NCBI RefSeq assembly: GCF_003201875.1
Contig: NZ_QJKD01000014.1
Coordinates: 1-64,000 of the forward strand
DNA length: 64,000 nucleotides
Source: Hungatella effluvii
GTDB lineage: Bacteria; Bacillota; Clostridia; Lachnospirales; Lachnospiraceae
Direction: 5' to 3'
The stretch's first letter is position 1. The number at the start of each line of letters is the position of its first letter. A program made the position numbers and the translations under genes. The notes under the pieces are model-generated. The model made no database searches. It worked only from the letters and a program-made list of their open reading frames with translations, and was not told the origin of the DNA. Shown here one piece after another: positions 1 to 9,138 of this stretch.

Positions 1-3000
1 CCGGAGGCTTTTACGGCATTGGATTCCGACGCCTTCACCGCGTTCTTCCGGTATACCACCTTATAGGTGACATCGGCGTGGTTGACATCCATCAGCTCTT
101 CATCCGCTTCTGTCGTCAGTTCCTCCTCCAGTCTTGGGATTTCATTGGGGTCCAGGGCTGTCTCCTTCCGGCTTCCGCCCCTTACCTCATCCACCACGGC
201 CGCGTTGCTCGGAGAAGCTTTTGACCTCTCATAGACCGCAGTCAGCACCACGTTGGCATCCGGCATGGTAAAGCTGGCTTCCCTTCTTGTGGTCTTATCT
301 CCCAGATCTCCGGCTGTACCGATCGTTGTCTCCCAGTGGGAGAAGGCTTCTCCGGCTCCGTTCACTGCATCCGCCGTGATCTGCACCCGGTCTCCCTTAT
401 GGGCTTCTTCATATCGTCCTGATCCGACGCTTTCTCCGCCCACCTGTTTTATCTCACCGTTTTGCGTCTCTACAATATAGTTTGTCAGTTCCAGCTCTCC
501 GCCCGGGTCTGTGGTAATCACACTTCCTTTGTCAATCAGGCTCTCTGCCGTGATATCCGTCTTTCCAAGCGGCCGGGCCACTACCGTGTACTCACAGTTA
601 TAGTCCAGTCCGGCAAACGTTAAATATGCAGGATTTCCGGCTGGTTTCTTAAAGCCGCCGTTTCCGGCAGCCGGTATTTCCACCACCTGGCCGTTCTTGT
701 CCAGCACCGCGTATTCCGAATCCGGATCTGCCGGTTTTATGATCAGAACAGTCTTTCCTTCTTCCGTCTCATCGTAGATAATCTGGTAATTTGTCTCCAG
801 TACTGGTGTCAGCACTTCCGCCGGTGCGCTGAGTGGATCTGATACATCTCCAATCTGTCCATCCGGCTGTATCTGTGCCGTGCCGTCTGCTTCATATACC
901 TTGTAGTCCGCTCCCGGATAGAGATTGTCAAAGACTGCCCGCTCTGTCAGTTCATTTCCCCGGATCACCTCCAGAATCTTTCCGGATGGGTCTGTCAGGA
1001 TATACTGGTATCCCGGCGTCGTGTTAAATACCGTGATCCGGCCTTTTCCCCAGGTATTTAATCCGGCCAGCGTCTCCGGCTGTGCCACATCTGTTCCGAA
1101 TATATCCGGGTCCGGCCGGAACCGGATTGTGTATACCTGGCCGTTTATAAGACCCGTCTCTCCCGTTACAGGCGTCTGCCCTGCATACCACCGGTCTGTT
1201 AAGTAATTCACCTCCGGCACATACTGCGGCAGGCTTCCCGTGATGTCACTCCACTTTTTATCATAGGTCGTGTGGAGACTCAGTGCCTCTCCTGTACGTA
1301 TGCTTCCATGCTCTCCCGCTTCAAAATGGATATCCACCCATTTCGACGGGTCTTCCTCAAAGTATGCCGTCAGGACTTCTGTCCCGGTGAAACGGTCTCC
1401 TTCTTCCAGAAGGGTCTCCCCGTTGTCCAGAATTCCGTTGTGATTGCCGTCCACAAACCAGCCTCCGAACCGGTAGTACGTATCTGCGCTGGTTCCCGGC
1501 ATCAGGCGTCTTTCCTTCATTCCGCCCAGCGTATATCCGCCTTCTGCTCCCTGTTCCGTTCCATCGTCAATCAGGGCGCTGGTTTTAAAGCTCCCATCTC
1601 CCTGGGACTGGACATCCGGGGACATTCCCTCCTCTGCCATCAGGCTTCCATGGGCGCCTGCAAGATATGTGATATCTGCCCACAGCGCAGGCACACGGCT
1701 GTGCCGGTAGGCCACTGTCTCACTGTCATTGGGCATGGTTCCCGTAAAGTCGTTCCCGTTCCAGCTGATTAACGTGGTTGACGGACTGATGGATTTTGCA
1801 GCCAGCTGATAGCCGTATGGCTGCTCATAGGTGACTGCTCCCTGCGCACAGGCCAGCCCCACCGCTTCCTCCGCCTGATGCAGATGCACCAGCGGCTCCC
1901 GGATATGGGTAAGCCTTTCATCCGAAGTCCCGTTATCCAGATATTCCACGGTCAGGGGATATCCCTCTTCTGTCGGCTCATAGAGGTATGTAATCGTCAC
2001 CGGCTGGTTTGGCATCACTCCATGGAACACCCGGTTGTCGTCAAAATCTCCCTGAAGGCCGCTGACCAGATGGCCATCCGTATCGTCTGCCTCATTTCCC
2101 GCGTCGATACGCACGTCCACACACTCATATCCGTATTTCGTCACCGGCTGGGCCGTGACACTTTCTTCCGGATAGTGGCCTGAGGTCTGCGCATCGGAAA
2201 CCACAGTGCCACCCGCCGTCTCATGGCGTACCGTAAGCAGGGACTGAGCCGCCGTATTGCCGTAATCCACCGTGTAGCGGTACCGCACTGTGGCGTCCTG
2301 GCCCGGCATGGTTCCTGTGAAGGTCCCGGTTGAGCCGTTAAACTGGCCGATCGGCAGGCTGGTTCCGCTGTAGTTATACTCGGTCGGCGTGGTTCCCGAA
2401 TCCGCAAGACTCCACGTATAGCCATGGATCTCTTTTTTCTGGGCCTGGATTGCCGCTTCCACACTGTACGCGTTTTCTGCTGTACCGGTCTGGAATATGA
2501 TATCGCCGCTCTGATTGGAGTATTCTACCGTATAATTGAACTTTACGTTCGGGTCCGGTTCAAAGACCGCATAATAGGTAACCGGAGTTTCCGGGTATAC
2601 GGCTGGAAGCCCGGTGATAAAGTCAGGATTGTCCCAGTCATTGACGGTACTCCAGCCCCGGAAAATGTAACCGTACCGGCTGACGCTTGGCATCAGCGCA
2701 TTGATGCTGTTGCCGGCCATTCCTGTCAGGGAAGGCGGCTGCGGAGTTCCCCCGTTTGCTTCAAACTGAATGCTGGAATCTACTTTTCTGTATTCATAAT
2801 CGATCGTCACATCCTGGTTCGGCATGGTTCCCGTTACTTTTCCATAATCACTGCCCGGATTAAGCTGTGCCTGAAGCAGAGGCGGCGTTCCCTGTTCAAT
2901 GGTAACACCCGCCAGCTCATAGCCGGTCACTTCAGGCGGCACAGCCAGATTCACGCTTTCTCCCGAGCCATACGTTGCCGCCGGGATCGCAGGCGCTCCC

Positions 3001-4835
3001 GTGATTCCGCCTCCTGTATTGATATCTTTGACAAAAAATGTAATCTGGTACCCATTTTTCTTCAGTACTGTATTTCTGTCATGGTTTGCCTCGGCTCCGG
3101 TAAGACCGGCCGTACCGGAGGTAACATACAGTCCGGTTCCTCCGCTTCCCGCCCGGTCGGCGGTAAAGTTATCCACAAACGGACTCGGCGAGATATCAAC
3201 CGCACTTCCCGTCTGAGGCACGGCTACCCTCACCTCCTGGGAGGCCTGCGTTGAGTTTCCGCCTGCCGAGGCATCCGGCAGCTGTGCAGTCGTAATGCCA
3301 ATCGCTGAGGTATCCAGGTCTCCCGCAACCGTAATATATTTACCTGCGGCCAGATACACATTTGCTTTTTCACCGCTTATGAGTGTGTTGCCTTCTATCG
3401 AAATGCGGTTCTGTATCGTAAACTTCCCTGTGCTGTCAAAATTAACCGCGCCTCTGTCACTGGACACATTGCCGGTAACTGTTCCGTAGTTCATCTCCAG
3501 ATTCGCACTTCCCGATACCTGGACCGCACTTCCCAGCCCGTTTGCATTGACCCGGTTATTCTGCAGGGTGGCTCCGCTCATAATACCAATCGTTCCACTG
3601 TCAGCAGAAAGGATGGGAGACGTGTTGCCTGAAGCCTGGGCCAGATTTCCATCCAGCACCAGATTACTGAAACGCATGGTCCCTCCACTTGTACGGAACA
3701 TCGGTCCCGATACCAGCCCTGCGCTTCTGCTGACTGTTATAATATCATCGATTGGAGTTCCCGAACGGCTGTAATCCGAGCTCATAAATGTGATATTGGC
3801 ACCGGAAGGAACGGTAATGGTAGAAGTCAACTCGCCATAATCCTGCAGGTAGATATAACCGACATTGCTGCCAATCTTATTAATGGCTGCTCCCAGCGTC
3901 TTAAGAGGTGTGTCATATGCCCCGACATTGCCGTCATTTCCATAAGCTGCCGATACGTAGTAAGACGGACCTTTTGCTCCGAATGCTACCCTTCTGACCG
4001 CCGTCTCGTACGGACGAAGTGGAATGGTCCAGGAATAGGTAAGACCGGAATCCTTGTTTTTAACACTGTGAGGTCCGTCCGTAAAGTAATAATTAGACCT
4101 TTCACTGTATTGGCCAACCCATTTTGTAGTCGGTTCTGTCAGCCCCAGACTGTCATCATTATAAATACAGTCAAAAGTCTGCTGTGTCTGCTCATTTACC
4201 ATATGAAATCCGCGGCTGTTTGCAGTGAGAGTTGACGCATCCGCCGGATCGCTGGCACCGCCGCCGCTTCTTCCTCCAACCTGTACATCAGTACCGCTGG
4301 CAATCTGAACCGGATTATCTGCATTCGTCTTGTTATACACAATATAATCGACCAGGATCCATTTCTGATCCAGACTGGGATATACCTTCATCTGCACCTC
4401 GACTCCCAGATCGTCAAACGCCTGCACACCGCCATTGGTTGATATCGCCAGATTTTTTCTTCCCCCGGTTCCATTCTGCTTCTGTATGACTGTTTCATAC
4501 CCCCGATGGCTGTAAGTCGTTATAACCGAGGATGACCGGTCTCCCGTATATGGATTTTCTGCGCCAATCAATGCGGCGTTTTCGATGCCCTCAATGTCAA
4601 AGTATCCCGTGTTGCCCTGATTCCACTTATAAGCGGTCGTCAGTCCGCCCCCATTGCTTTTCATTCCCTGCGCCGGCTGGAGTTCCGTTCCCGCCGCCAT
4701 GGCAGTCACGGTCAGGCCAGGCACAGGCGGCAGTATTGCGAGGGCAAGGGCAAGCAGAGATGCAGTTCCTTTTTTTATGATCCGCCGCAGATTCAATCCT
4801 CCTGCCACGGAATTACTTTTTCGAAATCTGTCCAT
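1..4835 (-). CDS. Giant secreted surface repeat protein (C-terminus beyond window)
   Basis: An open frame of 1,611 codons runs from an ATG at 4835 off the left edge with no stop. The first ~48 residues are a Sec signal peptide: basic start, Leu/Ala-rich core, cleavage likely near TAMAAG. Residues ~290-525 look like a right-handed beta-helix, with repeated short Gly/Asn/Ser-rich strands. After that come InlB B-repeat-like units (for example ~688-725, ending YGYIFRGWST) and many beta-sandwich repeats with recurring GTMPNQ/MPGQD turns. It is the last visible gene of a four-gene secreted operon, 17 bases after its neighbour, with a weak AGAGG-type site. It is probably an adhesin or wall-associated protein. 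No enzyme motif is visible, and the anchor, if any, is outside the window. Confidence 0.85.
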   Translation of the reverse strand, partial: MDRFRKSNSVAGGLNLRRIIKKGTASLLALALAILPPVPGLTVTAMAAGTELQPAQGMKSNGGGLTTAYKWNQGNTGYFDIEGIENAALIGAENPYTGDRSSSVITTYSHRGYETVIQKQNGTGGRKNLAISTNGGVQAFDDLGVEVQMKVYPSLDQKWILVDYIVYNKTNADNPVQIASGTDVQVGGRSGGGASDPADASTLTANSRGFHMVNEQTQQTFDCIYNDDSLGLTEPTTKWVGQYSERSNYYFTDGPHSVKNKDSGLTYSWTIPLRPYETAVRRVAFGAKGPSYYVSAAYGNDGNVGAYDTPLKTLGAAINKIGSNVGYIYLQDYGELTSTITVPSGANITFMSSDYSRSGTPIDDIITVSRSAGLVSGPMFRTSGGTMRFSNLVLDGNLAQASGNTSPILSADSGTIGIMSGATLQNNRVNANGLGSAVQVSGSANLEMNYGTVTGNVSSDRGAVNFDSTGKFTIQNRISIEGNTLISGEKANVYLAAGKYITVAGDLDTSAIGITTAQLPDASAGGNSTQASQEVRVAVPQTGSAVDISPSPFVDNFTADRAGSGGTGLYVTSGTAGLTGAEANHDRNTVLKKNGYQITFFVKDINTGGGITGAPAIPAATYGSGESVNLAVPPEVTGYELAGVTIEQGTPPLLQAQLNPGSDYGKVTGTMPNQDVTIDYEYRKVDSSIQFEANGGTPQPPSLTGMAGNSINALMPSVSRYGYIFRGWSTVNDWDNPDFITGLPAVYPETPVTYYAVFEPDPNVKFNYTVEYSNQSGDIIFQTGTAENAYSVEAAIQAQKKEIHGYTWSLADSGTTPTEYNYSGTSLPIGQFNGSTGTFTGTMPGQDATVRYRYTVDYGNTAAQSLLTVRHETAGGTVVSDAQTSGHYPEESVTAQPVTKYGYECVDVRIDAGNEADDTDGHLVSGLQGDFDDNRVFHGVMPNQPVTITYLYEPTEEGYPLTVEYLDNGTSDERLTHIREPLVHLHQAEEAVGLACAQGAVTYEQPYGYQLAAKSISPSTTLISWNGNDFTGTMPNDSETVAYRHSRVPALWADITYLAGAHGSLMAEEGMSPDVQSQGDGSFKTSALIDDGTEQGAEGGYTLGGMKERRLMPGTSADTYYRFGGWFVDGNHNGILDNGETLLEEGDRFTGTEVLTAYFEEDPSKWVDIHFEAGEHGSIRTGEALSLHTTYDKKWSDITGSLPQYVPEVNYLTDRWYAGQTPVTGETGLINGQVYTIRFRPDPDIFGTDVAQPETLAGLNTWGKGRITVFNTTPGYQYILTDPSGKILEVIRGNELTERAVFDNLYPGADYKVYEADGTAQIQPDGQIGDVSDPLSAPAEVLTPVLETNYQIIYDETEEGKTVLIIKPADPDSEYAVLDKNGQVVEIPAAGNGGFKKPAGNPAYLTFAGLDYNCEYTVVARPLGKTDITAESLIDKGSVITTDPGGELELTNYIVETQNGEIKQVGGESVGSGRYEEAHKGDRVQITADAVNGAGEAFSHWETTIGTAGDLGDKTTRREASFTMPDANVVLTAVYERSKASPSNAAVVDEVRGGSRKETALDPNEIPRLEEELTTEADEELMDVNHADVTYKVVYRKNAVKASESNAVKAS

Positions 4836-4852
4836 TGTCCTAAAACCTCTTT

Positions 4853-6496
4853 CTATTCAAAATTCAGCCGTTCCTCATCAGGCAGATGATCCAGAACCGC
4901 TTCTGAATCGTAATTTACGATCAGACCGCCGGAATATTTGTCCTCCCGGCTGCTGCCATCGTAATGATAAAAGCCTGGACCCTCATCTCCGTTGTACCAT
5001 CTCGGTTTATCATCATCCTCGACTCTGGCCGCAAATCTGTTGTTTAAAAGAATCAACCAGCCGCCTTCTCTGTCTTTTATGACTTTCTTATCTCCCGTCA
5101 TAATCTTTCCATTGGTGCCTACAACCCGGTAAGTATCCTCATTCTCCTGAACTACGCCATAACCGTATTCCTGATCCGCTTCCAGCCTCAGTCCATTGAT
5201 ATAGAAGGAATTCTTCGTTTTCCGAAGCTGGTTCCGGTTGCCGTAGGCGATACCGTTGCTTCCAAAACCAAATGTATAGACCCCGTCTTCCAGCTCCACC
5301 TTCACCTCTGCACCGGTCTGCATGGAGCCATCGTTGAGTTCATCCGGAGAAAATAAGTATAAGTCTGCCTTCTCCAGGCCATAGAGATCACCGTTAATAA
5401 AATTTTCCGCTGTCCAGCTGTCGGTATCATACTGGGCTACAAAGGTGTCTTTCCCGTCAAACAGCACGAAGCCTGTCCGCATTCTTCCCAATCCGTCAAA
5501 CGCATAGTACCTGTCATAGACCTTTCTGATCCGGTTCCGGTACACCTCTCCATCCTGGTCCGTATGCCACCAGCTGTACTCCCCATCGCTGTAATCCTGC
5601 TCATCCAGATTTTCTGACGGGCACATCCAGAACCACGCATTCTTTAACAGCCGTCCGCCGTCGTAGCCTGCAAAGTATTTCGCTGACTCTGAGCTGGTAG
5701 GATTACTTCTGTCCGCATTGCTGACGCTGGCCACCTGGCTCCACCACGGAAGCATGATTCCGTATTCGTCAAAGCCGTAGGTATTGCCGCCGATGGTCTT
5801 CTGCCTGATCCTGTCACCACTGCTTTTCAGTTTCTTGAAGTTATCATCGAAATACAGCCATATCTCCTGATACTCGCTGTAATTCCGTCCGGTGACGCTG
5901 CTGTCCAGGTCATCCGCTCCTCCCAGTGTCGTGGAGCTATAATCCATCCAGACATTGCATAAGAGCGCACCATCCTCTCCCGCATAGTAAAGACCGTCAA
6001 CCAGCGGGTTATCATCTTCTGTCAGCGGCTCTCCCGTCTCAGTGAGCCAGCCGGTAAGCATCTTTCCCTTTTCATCAAAAACGTATGTCTTTCCGTCAAT
6101 CACCCGCTTAAAACCGCTGGTCCTCCGATACGCTTTTCCATTGTCGCCGAAATAGTACCAGCCATCGGCATAGCCCTCCTGCTCCCGGCCTTCCGACCAG
6201 ATCCAGCTGTTCTGCACCCGTCTTCCGTCCTTATCAGCATAGTACAGTCCATTTCCCAGTTCAATGAAGCTGTCTCTCACCATTTTTCCATCTGAATCCA
6301 GATAAAACCAGGCATCCTTTGACTGTTTCCATACATTGGTCACCGGCTGGTCGCTCTTATCCAGATACATCCATTCCCCGCTGTCACTGGTCCAGCCTTC
6401 CACCGCATACGCGGTTTTCATCTGAGTCTCTGACAGGAGTAAGGCCGATAATACAAACACGGCCGCTGTAAATGTAAATTTCCTCTTTCTCATCCC
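4853..6496 (-). CDS. Secreted cell-wall-binding repeat protein
   Basis: About 547 residues. The signal peptide begins MRKRKFTFTAA and is cleaved near TAYA. The rest is made of aromatic/Gly repeats of the choline-binding or glucan-binding type (CW_binding_1: W.YLDSDGKM, YYADKDGRR, WYYFGDNGKA). The first ~190 residues hold regular units and later ones are degenerate. No catalytic domain is recognised, so it may be a pure wall-binding protein or a scaffold for the giant protein encoded next. An upstream ATG at 6514 is possible, but GGAAGG precedes the ATG at 6496 at good spacing and the shorter protein begins with a proper signal peptide. Confidence 0.82.
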   Translation of the reverse strand, partial: GMRKRKFTFTAAVFVLSALLLSETQMKTAYAVEGWTSDSGEWMYLDKSDQPVTNVWKQSKDAWFYLDSDGKMVRDSFIELGNGLYYADKDGRRVQNSWIWSEGREQEGYADGWYYFGDNGKAYRRTSGFKRVIDGKTYVFDEKGKMLTGWLTETGEPLTEDDNPLVDGLYYAGEDGALLCNVWMDYSSTTLGGADDLDSSVTGRNYSEYQEIWLYFDDNFKKLKSSGDRIRQKTIGGNTYGFDEYGIMLPWWSQVASVSNADRSNPTSSESAKYFAGYDGGRLLKNAWFWMCPSENLDEQDYSDGEYSWWHTDQDGEVYRNRIRKVYDRYYAFDGLGRMRTGFVLFDGKDTFVAQYDTDSWTAENFINGDLYGLEKADLYLFSPDELNDGSMQTGAEVKVELEDGVYTFGFGSNGIAYGNRNQLRKTKNSFYINGLRLEADQEYGYGVVQENEDTYRVVGTNGKIMTGDKKVIKDREGGWLILLNNRFAARVEDDDKPRWYNGDEGPGFYHYDGSSREDKYSGGLIVNYDSEAVLDHLPDEERLNFE

Positions 6497-6536
6497 GTTT
6501 TCCTTCCAATCCAATTAGTTATTTATGTAAACCCTT

Positions 6537-7160
6537 TTACAGGGACTGTTTTAAATATACAGACATCTTCTGCCGCCCAAATTCGATGGCTTCTTCATGA
6601 GTTGCAAAAAAAATATCAATACTGTTTCCCTTGATCGCCTGTCCCACATCTTCCACCTGGTAAGTCACTCCGTTGATCACAATACTGCTTCCGAGGGTAA
6701 TAACTTCGGGATCTGCCGCGACCGTATGTCCAGGTTTAGGAACCGTCTCCATTTTTGTCAGTTTAATCTCTTTTTTTCCACAGCAGAGATCGCAGCCGCA
6801 GTAACCAGTCACTTCAAACTCTCCTAAATATGTTGATTCGCTGATTTCTGTCTGCAGGGCGTTTTTATTCACCGCACCTTCTCCAGGCATTTCCACAGGT
6901 ACTGTGCTCTCCGCTGTTTTATCCAGAACGCCGGGACCCACTGTATTTCCCGCTGTTTCCTCTAAAACGCCGGGTGCTTCTGCGCTCTCCAGAACATCTG
7001 TAAGCGGCGGTACGTCAATGTAATCCCGGCCGGAGGCCCCTTCCGAAACAAAAGAGTAAGCCCTTGCTGCCACAATCACCGTAAAACCGGCCACAGTCAG
7101 AAAACGGATCATTTTTCTCCGAATCTGCCGCCGCTTTTCCGCTCTCCGGAACTCAGTCAT
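6537..7160 (-). CDS. Membrane-anchored 3D (Asp-Asp-Asp) domain protein
   Basis: A basic N-terminus is followed by one membrane segment (MIRFLTVAGFTVIVAARAY), a Thr/Glu/Pro-rich linker and a C-terminal 3D domain. The three family aspartates are visible in AADPEVI, VEDVG and SIDIFF. A GYCGCDLCCGK Cys cluster opens the domain. 3D domains resemble MltA-type lytic transglycosylases and the YabE/YorM group, so peptidoglycan cleavage outside the cell is likely. The open frame extends to a GTG at 7316, but that start overlaps the upstream gene by 109 bases. I prefer the ATG at 7160; an ATG at 7112 right before the membrane segment is also possible. Confidence 0.8.
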   Translation of the reverse strand: MTEFRRAEKRRQIRRKMIRFLTVAGFTVIVAARAYSFVSEGASGRDYIDVPPLTDVLESAEAPGVLEETAGNTVGPGVLDKTAESTVPVEMPGEGAVNKNALQTEISESTYLGEFEVTGYCGCDLCCGKKEIKLTKMETVPKPGHTVAADPEVITLGSSIVINGVTYQVEDVGQAIKGNSIDIFFATHEEAIEFGRQKMSVYLKQSL

Positions 7161-7207
7161 TCTGCAGCACTTTGGTGAAGCTGCTCTGCGCCCTGATCTG
7201 TCAGTTC

Positions 7208-7993
7208 TCACGAAAGTCCGCTGTGCGTGGGATCTGCCTCCATTTCTTCTTCTGGCATAAGCTTCCACCGGCGTTCGCCCAGTTCTCTGTCCCATGTGAT
7301 ATCGCAATATTTCCACCCCCCATCAATCCAAACCCGGTTCCACGCGTGGTTCCCGCCATAGACCGGTTCGCAGATCATCCCTGACATTCTGCACAGTGTC
7401 AGGTAAGCTGAGACATAGCCCCAGCATACGGAACGCCCCTCGATGACAGCATCATATACGGTTTTCCGGTTTTGTTCCGTGTCATATTCCACATTGCTGT
7501 AGATCCACTCGTAAAAAAATGAGGCTTTCTCCGACTCATTCATTCCGGCGCCTGACGCGGCAATTTCCAGCAGCCTTGCTTCCGTCTGTCTGTGCTGAGC
7601 TGCAGCCTGGGCAGGATTGCCGCACTGTACATAAATTACCGCATTCTCCCCACGGGTCCCTGCCGCCAGCCAAATCTTCTCTTTTCCGAGATAGATGTAG
7701 CGGTAAAAATAACGGCCAAAAGATAAAGCGTCCTCCACTGTATGAAATACGACTCCCGTATCCTTCCATTCAGACAGATCTTCACTGTTTTCGATCAATA
7801 TTAACAGTTTTTCTCCACAGACCTCATACTCCGAATTTCTTTCGGTCATTTCCTCGGCGTATCTGCCTCGTTTCTCCTGATCCGCCCCCTGGAGCTGTGG
7901 CTGTATATCCATTCCACAGGCCGGCAAGCTCCAGAAAGCGGTAAGACAGAGAGAAAGGAAAAACAGCAGACATGGTTCACGGATTCCTCTCAT
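7208..7993 (-). CDS. Secreted transglutaminase-like protein
   Basis: A 261-residue protein with a signal peptide (hydrophobic residues 9-25). LPAC at 23-26 could be an atypical lipobox. The C-terminal half is a transglutaminase-like core with a Cys-His-Asp triad: Cys190 in RSVCWGY, His216 in GGNHAWN and Asp231 in CDITWD. Bacterial members of this fold are proteases or crosslinking enzymes acting on wall or surface proteins. It is the first gene of the surface operon, and its start lies only 17 bases from the left inverted repeat of the invertible promoter segment. Inversion would therefore place a promoter directly upstream. Confidence 0.82.
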   Translation of the reverse strand: MRGIREPCLLFFLSLCLTAFWSLPACGMDIQPQLQGADQEKRGRYAEEMTERNSEYEVCGEKLLILIENSEDLSEWKDTGVVFHTVEDALSFGRYFYRYIYLGKEKIWLAAGTRGENAVIYVQCGNPAQAAAQHRQTEARLLEIAASGAGMNESEKASFFYEWIYSNVEYDTEQNRKTVYDAVIEGRSVCWGYVSAYLTLCRMSGMICEPVYGGNHAWNRVWIDGGWKYCDITWDRELGERRWKLMPEEEMEADPTHSGLS

Positions 7994-8009
7994 CGTTAAT
8001 CCTCCCTTT

Positions 8010-8039
8010 TACAACCGAATATCTCTTTTGTTGTAAAAA
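8010..8039. repeat. Left inverted repeat of invertible segment (30 bp)
   Basis: Thirty bases beginning TACAACCGAATATC are the exact reverse complement of 8245-8274. Identity ends sharply at both sides. This is the repeat nearer the transglutaminase gene start. Together the two copies bound a 205-bp segment, the arrangement of site-specific inversion sites. Confidence 0.9.
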
Positions 8040-8116
8040 GAGGAGAAAAACCAGTTCAGAATGGGATACTTGCAGAAAATGCATGAAATGTTCTGGGAAA
8101 AATGCATGGTTTTTAA

Positions 8117-8153
8117 GCAGATCGAATTTATTTTTTTGTTCGGTCTGCTTTTT
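8117..8153 (+). terminator. Rho-independent terminator inside the invertible segment
   Basis: A 10-bp stem (GCAGATCGAA pairing with TTCGGTCTGC, one wobble) with a T-rich loop is followed by five T on the plus strand. It has no T tract on the minus strand. After inversion it would face the recombinase gene and lie upstream of the promoter, insulating the surface operon from read-through. Confidence 0.6.
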
Positions 8154-8186
8154 GTGTCGAAAAATAGAAAAAAAGGAAGAAATATA

Positions 8187-8215
8187 TAGATTTAAAAAAA
8201 TTTATGTAGTATAAT
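8187..8215 (+). promoter_or_regulatory. Promoter inside the invertible segment, now pointing right
   Basis: TAGATT, a 17-base spacer and a consensus TATAAT lie in AT-rich DNA. In the present orientation it fires toward the 3' end of the recombinase gene (antisense) and away from the surface operon. Flipping the segment would aim it at the gene starting at 7993. The -35 is weak; the -10 is perfect. Confidence 0.65.
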
Positions 8216-8244
8216 CAAACTAAATTCATATCTGATTCAATTTA

Positions 8245-8274
8245 TTTTTACAACAAAAGAGATATTCGGTTGTA
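8245..8274. repeat. Right inverted repeat of invertible segment (30 bp)
   Basis: Exact reverse complement of 8010-8039. Bases 8248-8274 are also the last eight codons and stop of the recombinase gene (reading YNRISLLL then TAA). Because the repeats are identical, inversion leaves the recombinase C-terminus unchanged. Confidence 0.9.
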
Positions 8275-9138
8275 CGTTGTCACCAACAGTCCCAGCTTTT
8301 CCAGCTGCATCCGGTGGCGGCTTCCGCTTTCTTTCGTATAAATCCGTGTCGTATTCACATCCCTGTGTCCCAGAATATCAGCCAGCTTTGCCAAATCTTT
8401 TTCGGCCTCATAGTATGTTTTTGCGAAAAGATGTCTTAAATTATGAGGGAATATTTTGTCTTTTTCGACTCCCGCCTCAGCACCAAGGGCTTTCATTTCC
8501 CTCCAGACATTGCTGCGGTCCAGTGTATTTCCTGTTCTGGTGATAAAAATTGCTCCCTGCATAATTCCTCTGCGCATTGCGTACTCAAGCAGCATGGTAC
8601 AGAGCTGTCTCGTCAGAAGAACGGTGCGCACCCTTCCCTTGCAGTCTACCTCCGCCCTTCCTATACGCGCTGCCTCCACGGTCACATAGGCAAGTTCAGA
8701 GATACGGATTCCGCTGGAGCAGATGGTCTGAAGCAGCAGCGAAAGCCTTTCATTTCCCTTACTCATCGCGGCTTCCACAAGTCTCTGATACTCCTCCTTT
8801 GACAACTCCCGGCTCTCCTGACAGAACGGACTGCTGCCGAGCTTTAAGAATCTGACCGAACAGTCCTCCCAATGGTAAAATCTGAAATAGCCGTTAATCG
8901 CAGACAGCGCTCCGTTTACAGTGACCGGTGCGAATTGGCCTCTCAGATATTTCTTCCACATCAGGACAATTCCCCTGTCCACGTTTCTTCCTCTCGTATA
9001 GTTCCTGAACTGCTGCAGATAATACAGATATTTTTGTACTGTCCCTTCACTTTTTTCGCAGCTGGCCAGCCAGACGCAGTAGCTGCTGATACTCTCTTCT
9101 GTAACGATCTTCCTTTTTTTATTTTCTATTTTTCTCAT
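8248..9138 (-). CDS. Tyrosine recombinase (probable invertase of adjacent segment)
   Basis: A 296-residue phage-integrase-family recombinase. It has an N-terminal SAM-like core-binding domain (~15-95) and a catalytic domain with Arg145 (SSGIRISEL), probable Lys168, His232 and Arg235 (HNLRH), His258 (LGHRD) and the nucleophile Tyr267 (TRIYTKE). The start has a strong site, GGAGGACATC. It resembles XerC/D-like invertases such as those working on phase-variable promoters in Clostridia and Bacteroides. Its 3' end lies in the right inverted repeat, which ties it physically to the switch. A small hairpin (TATCCG/CGGATA) with a T run lies in its leader near 9,200. Confidence 0.88.
   Translation of the reverse strand: MRKIENKKRKIVTEESISSYCVWLASCEKSEGTVQKYLYYLQQFRNYTRGRNVDRGIVLMWKKYLRGQFAPVTVNGALSAINGYFRFYHWEDCSVRFLKLGSSPFCQESRELSKEEYQRLVEAAMSKGNERLSLLLQTICSSGIRISELAYVTVEAARIGRAEVDCKGRVRTVLLTRQLCTMLLEYAMRRGIMQGAIFITRTGNTLDRSNVWREMKALGAEAGVEKDKIFPHNLRHLFAKTYYEAEKDLAKLADILGHRDVNTTRIYTKESGSRHRMQLEKLGLLVTTYNRISLLL

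Noticed and set aside
253-4780. Plus-strand open frames of 60-276 codons (for example 2424-3254)
   Set aside because: They are antisense to the continuous minus-strand giant protein, whose signal peptide and repeats are clearly coding.
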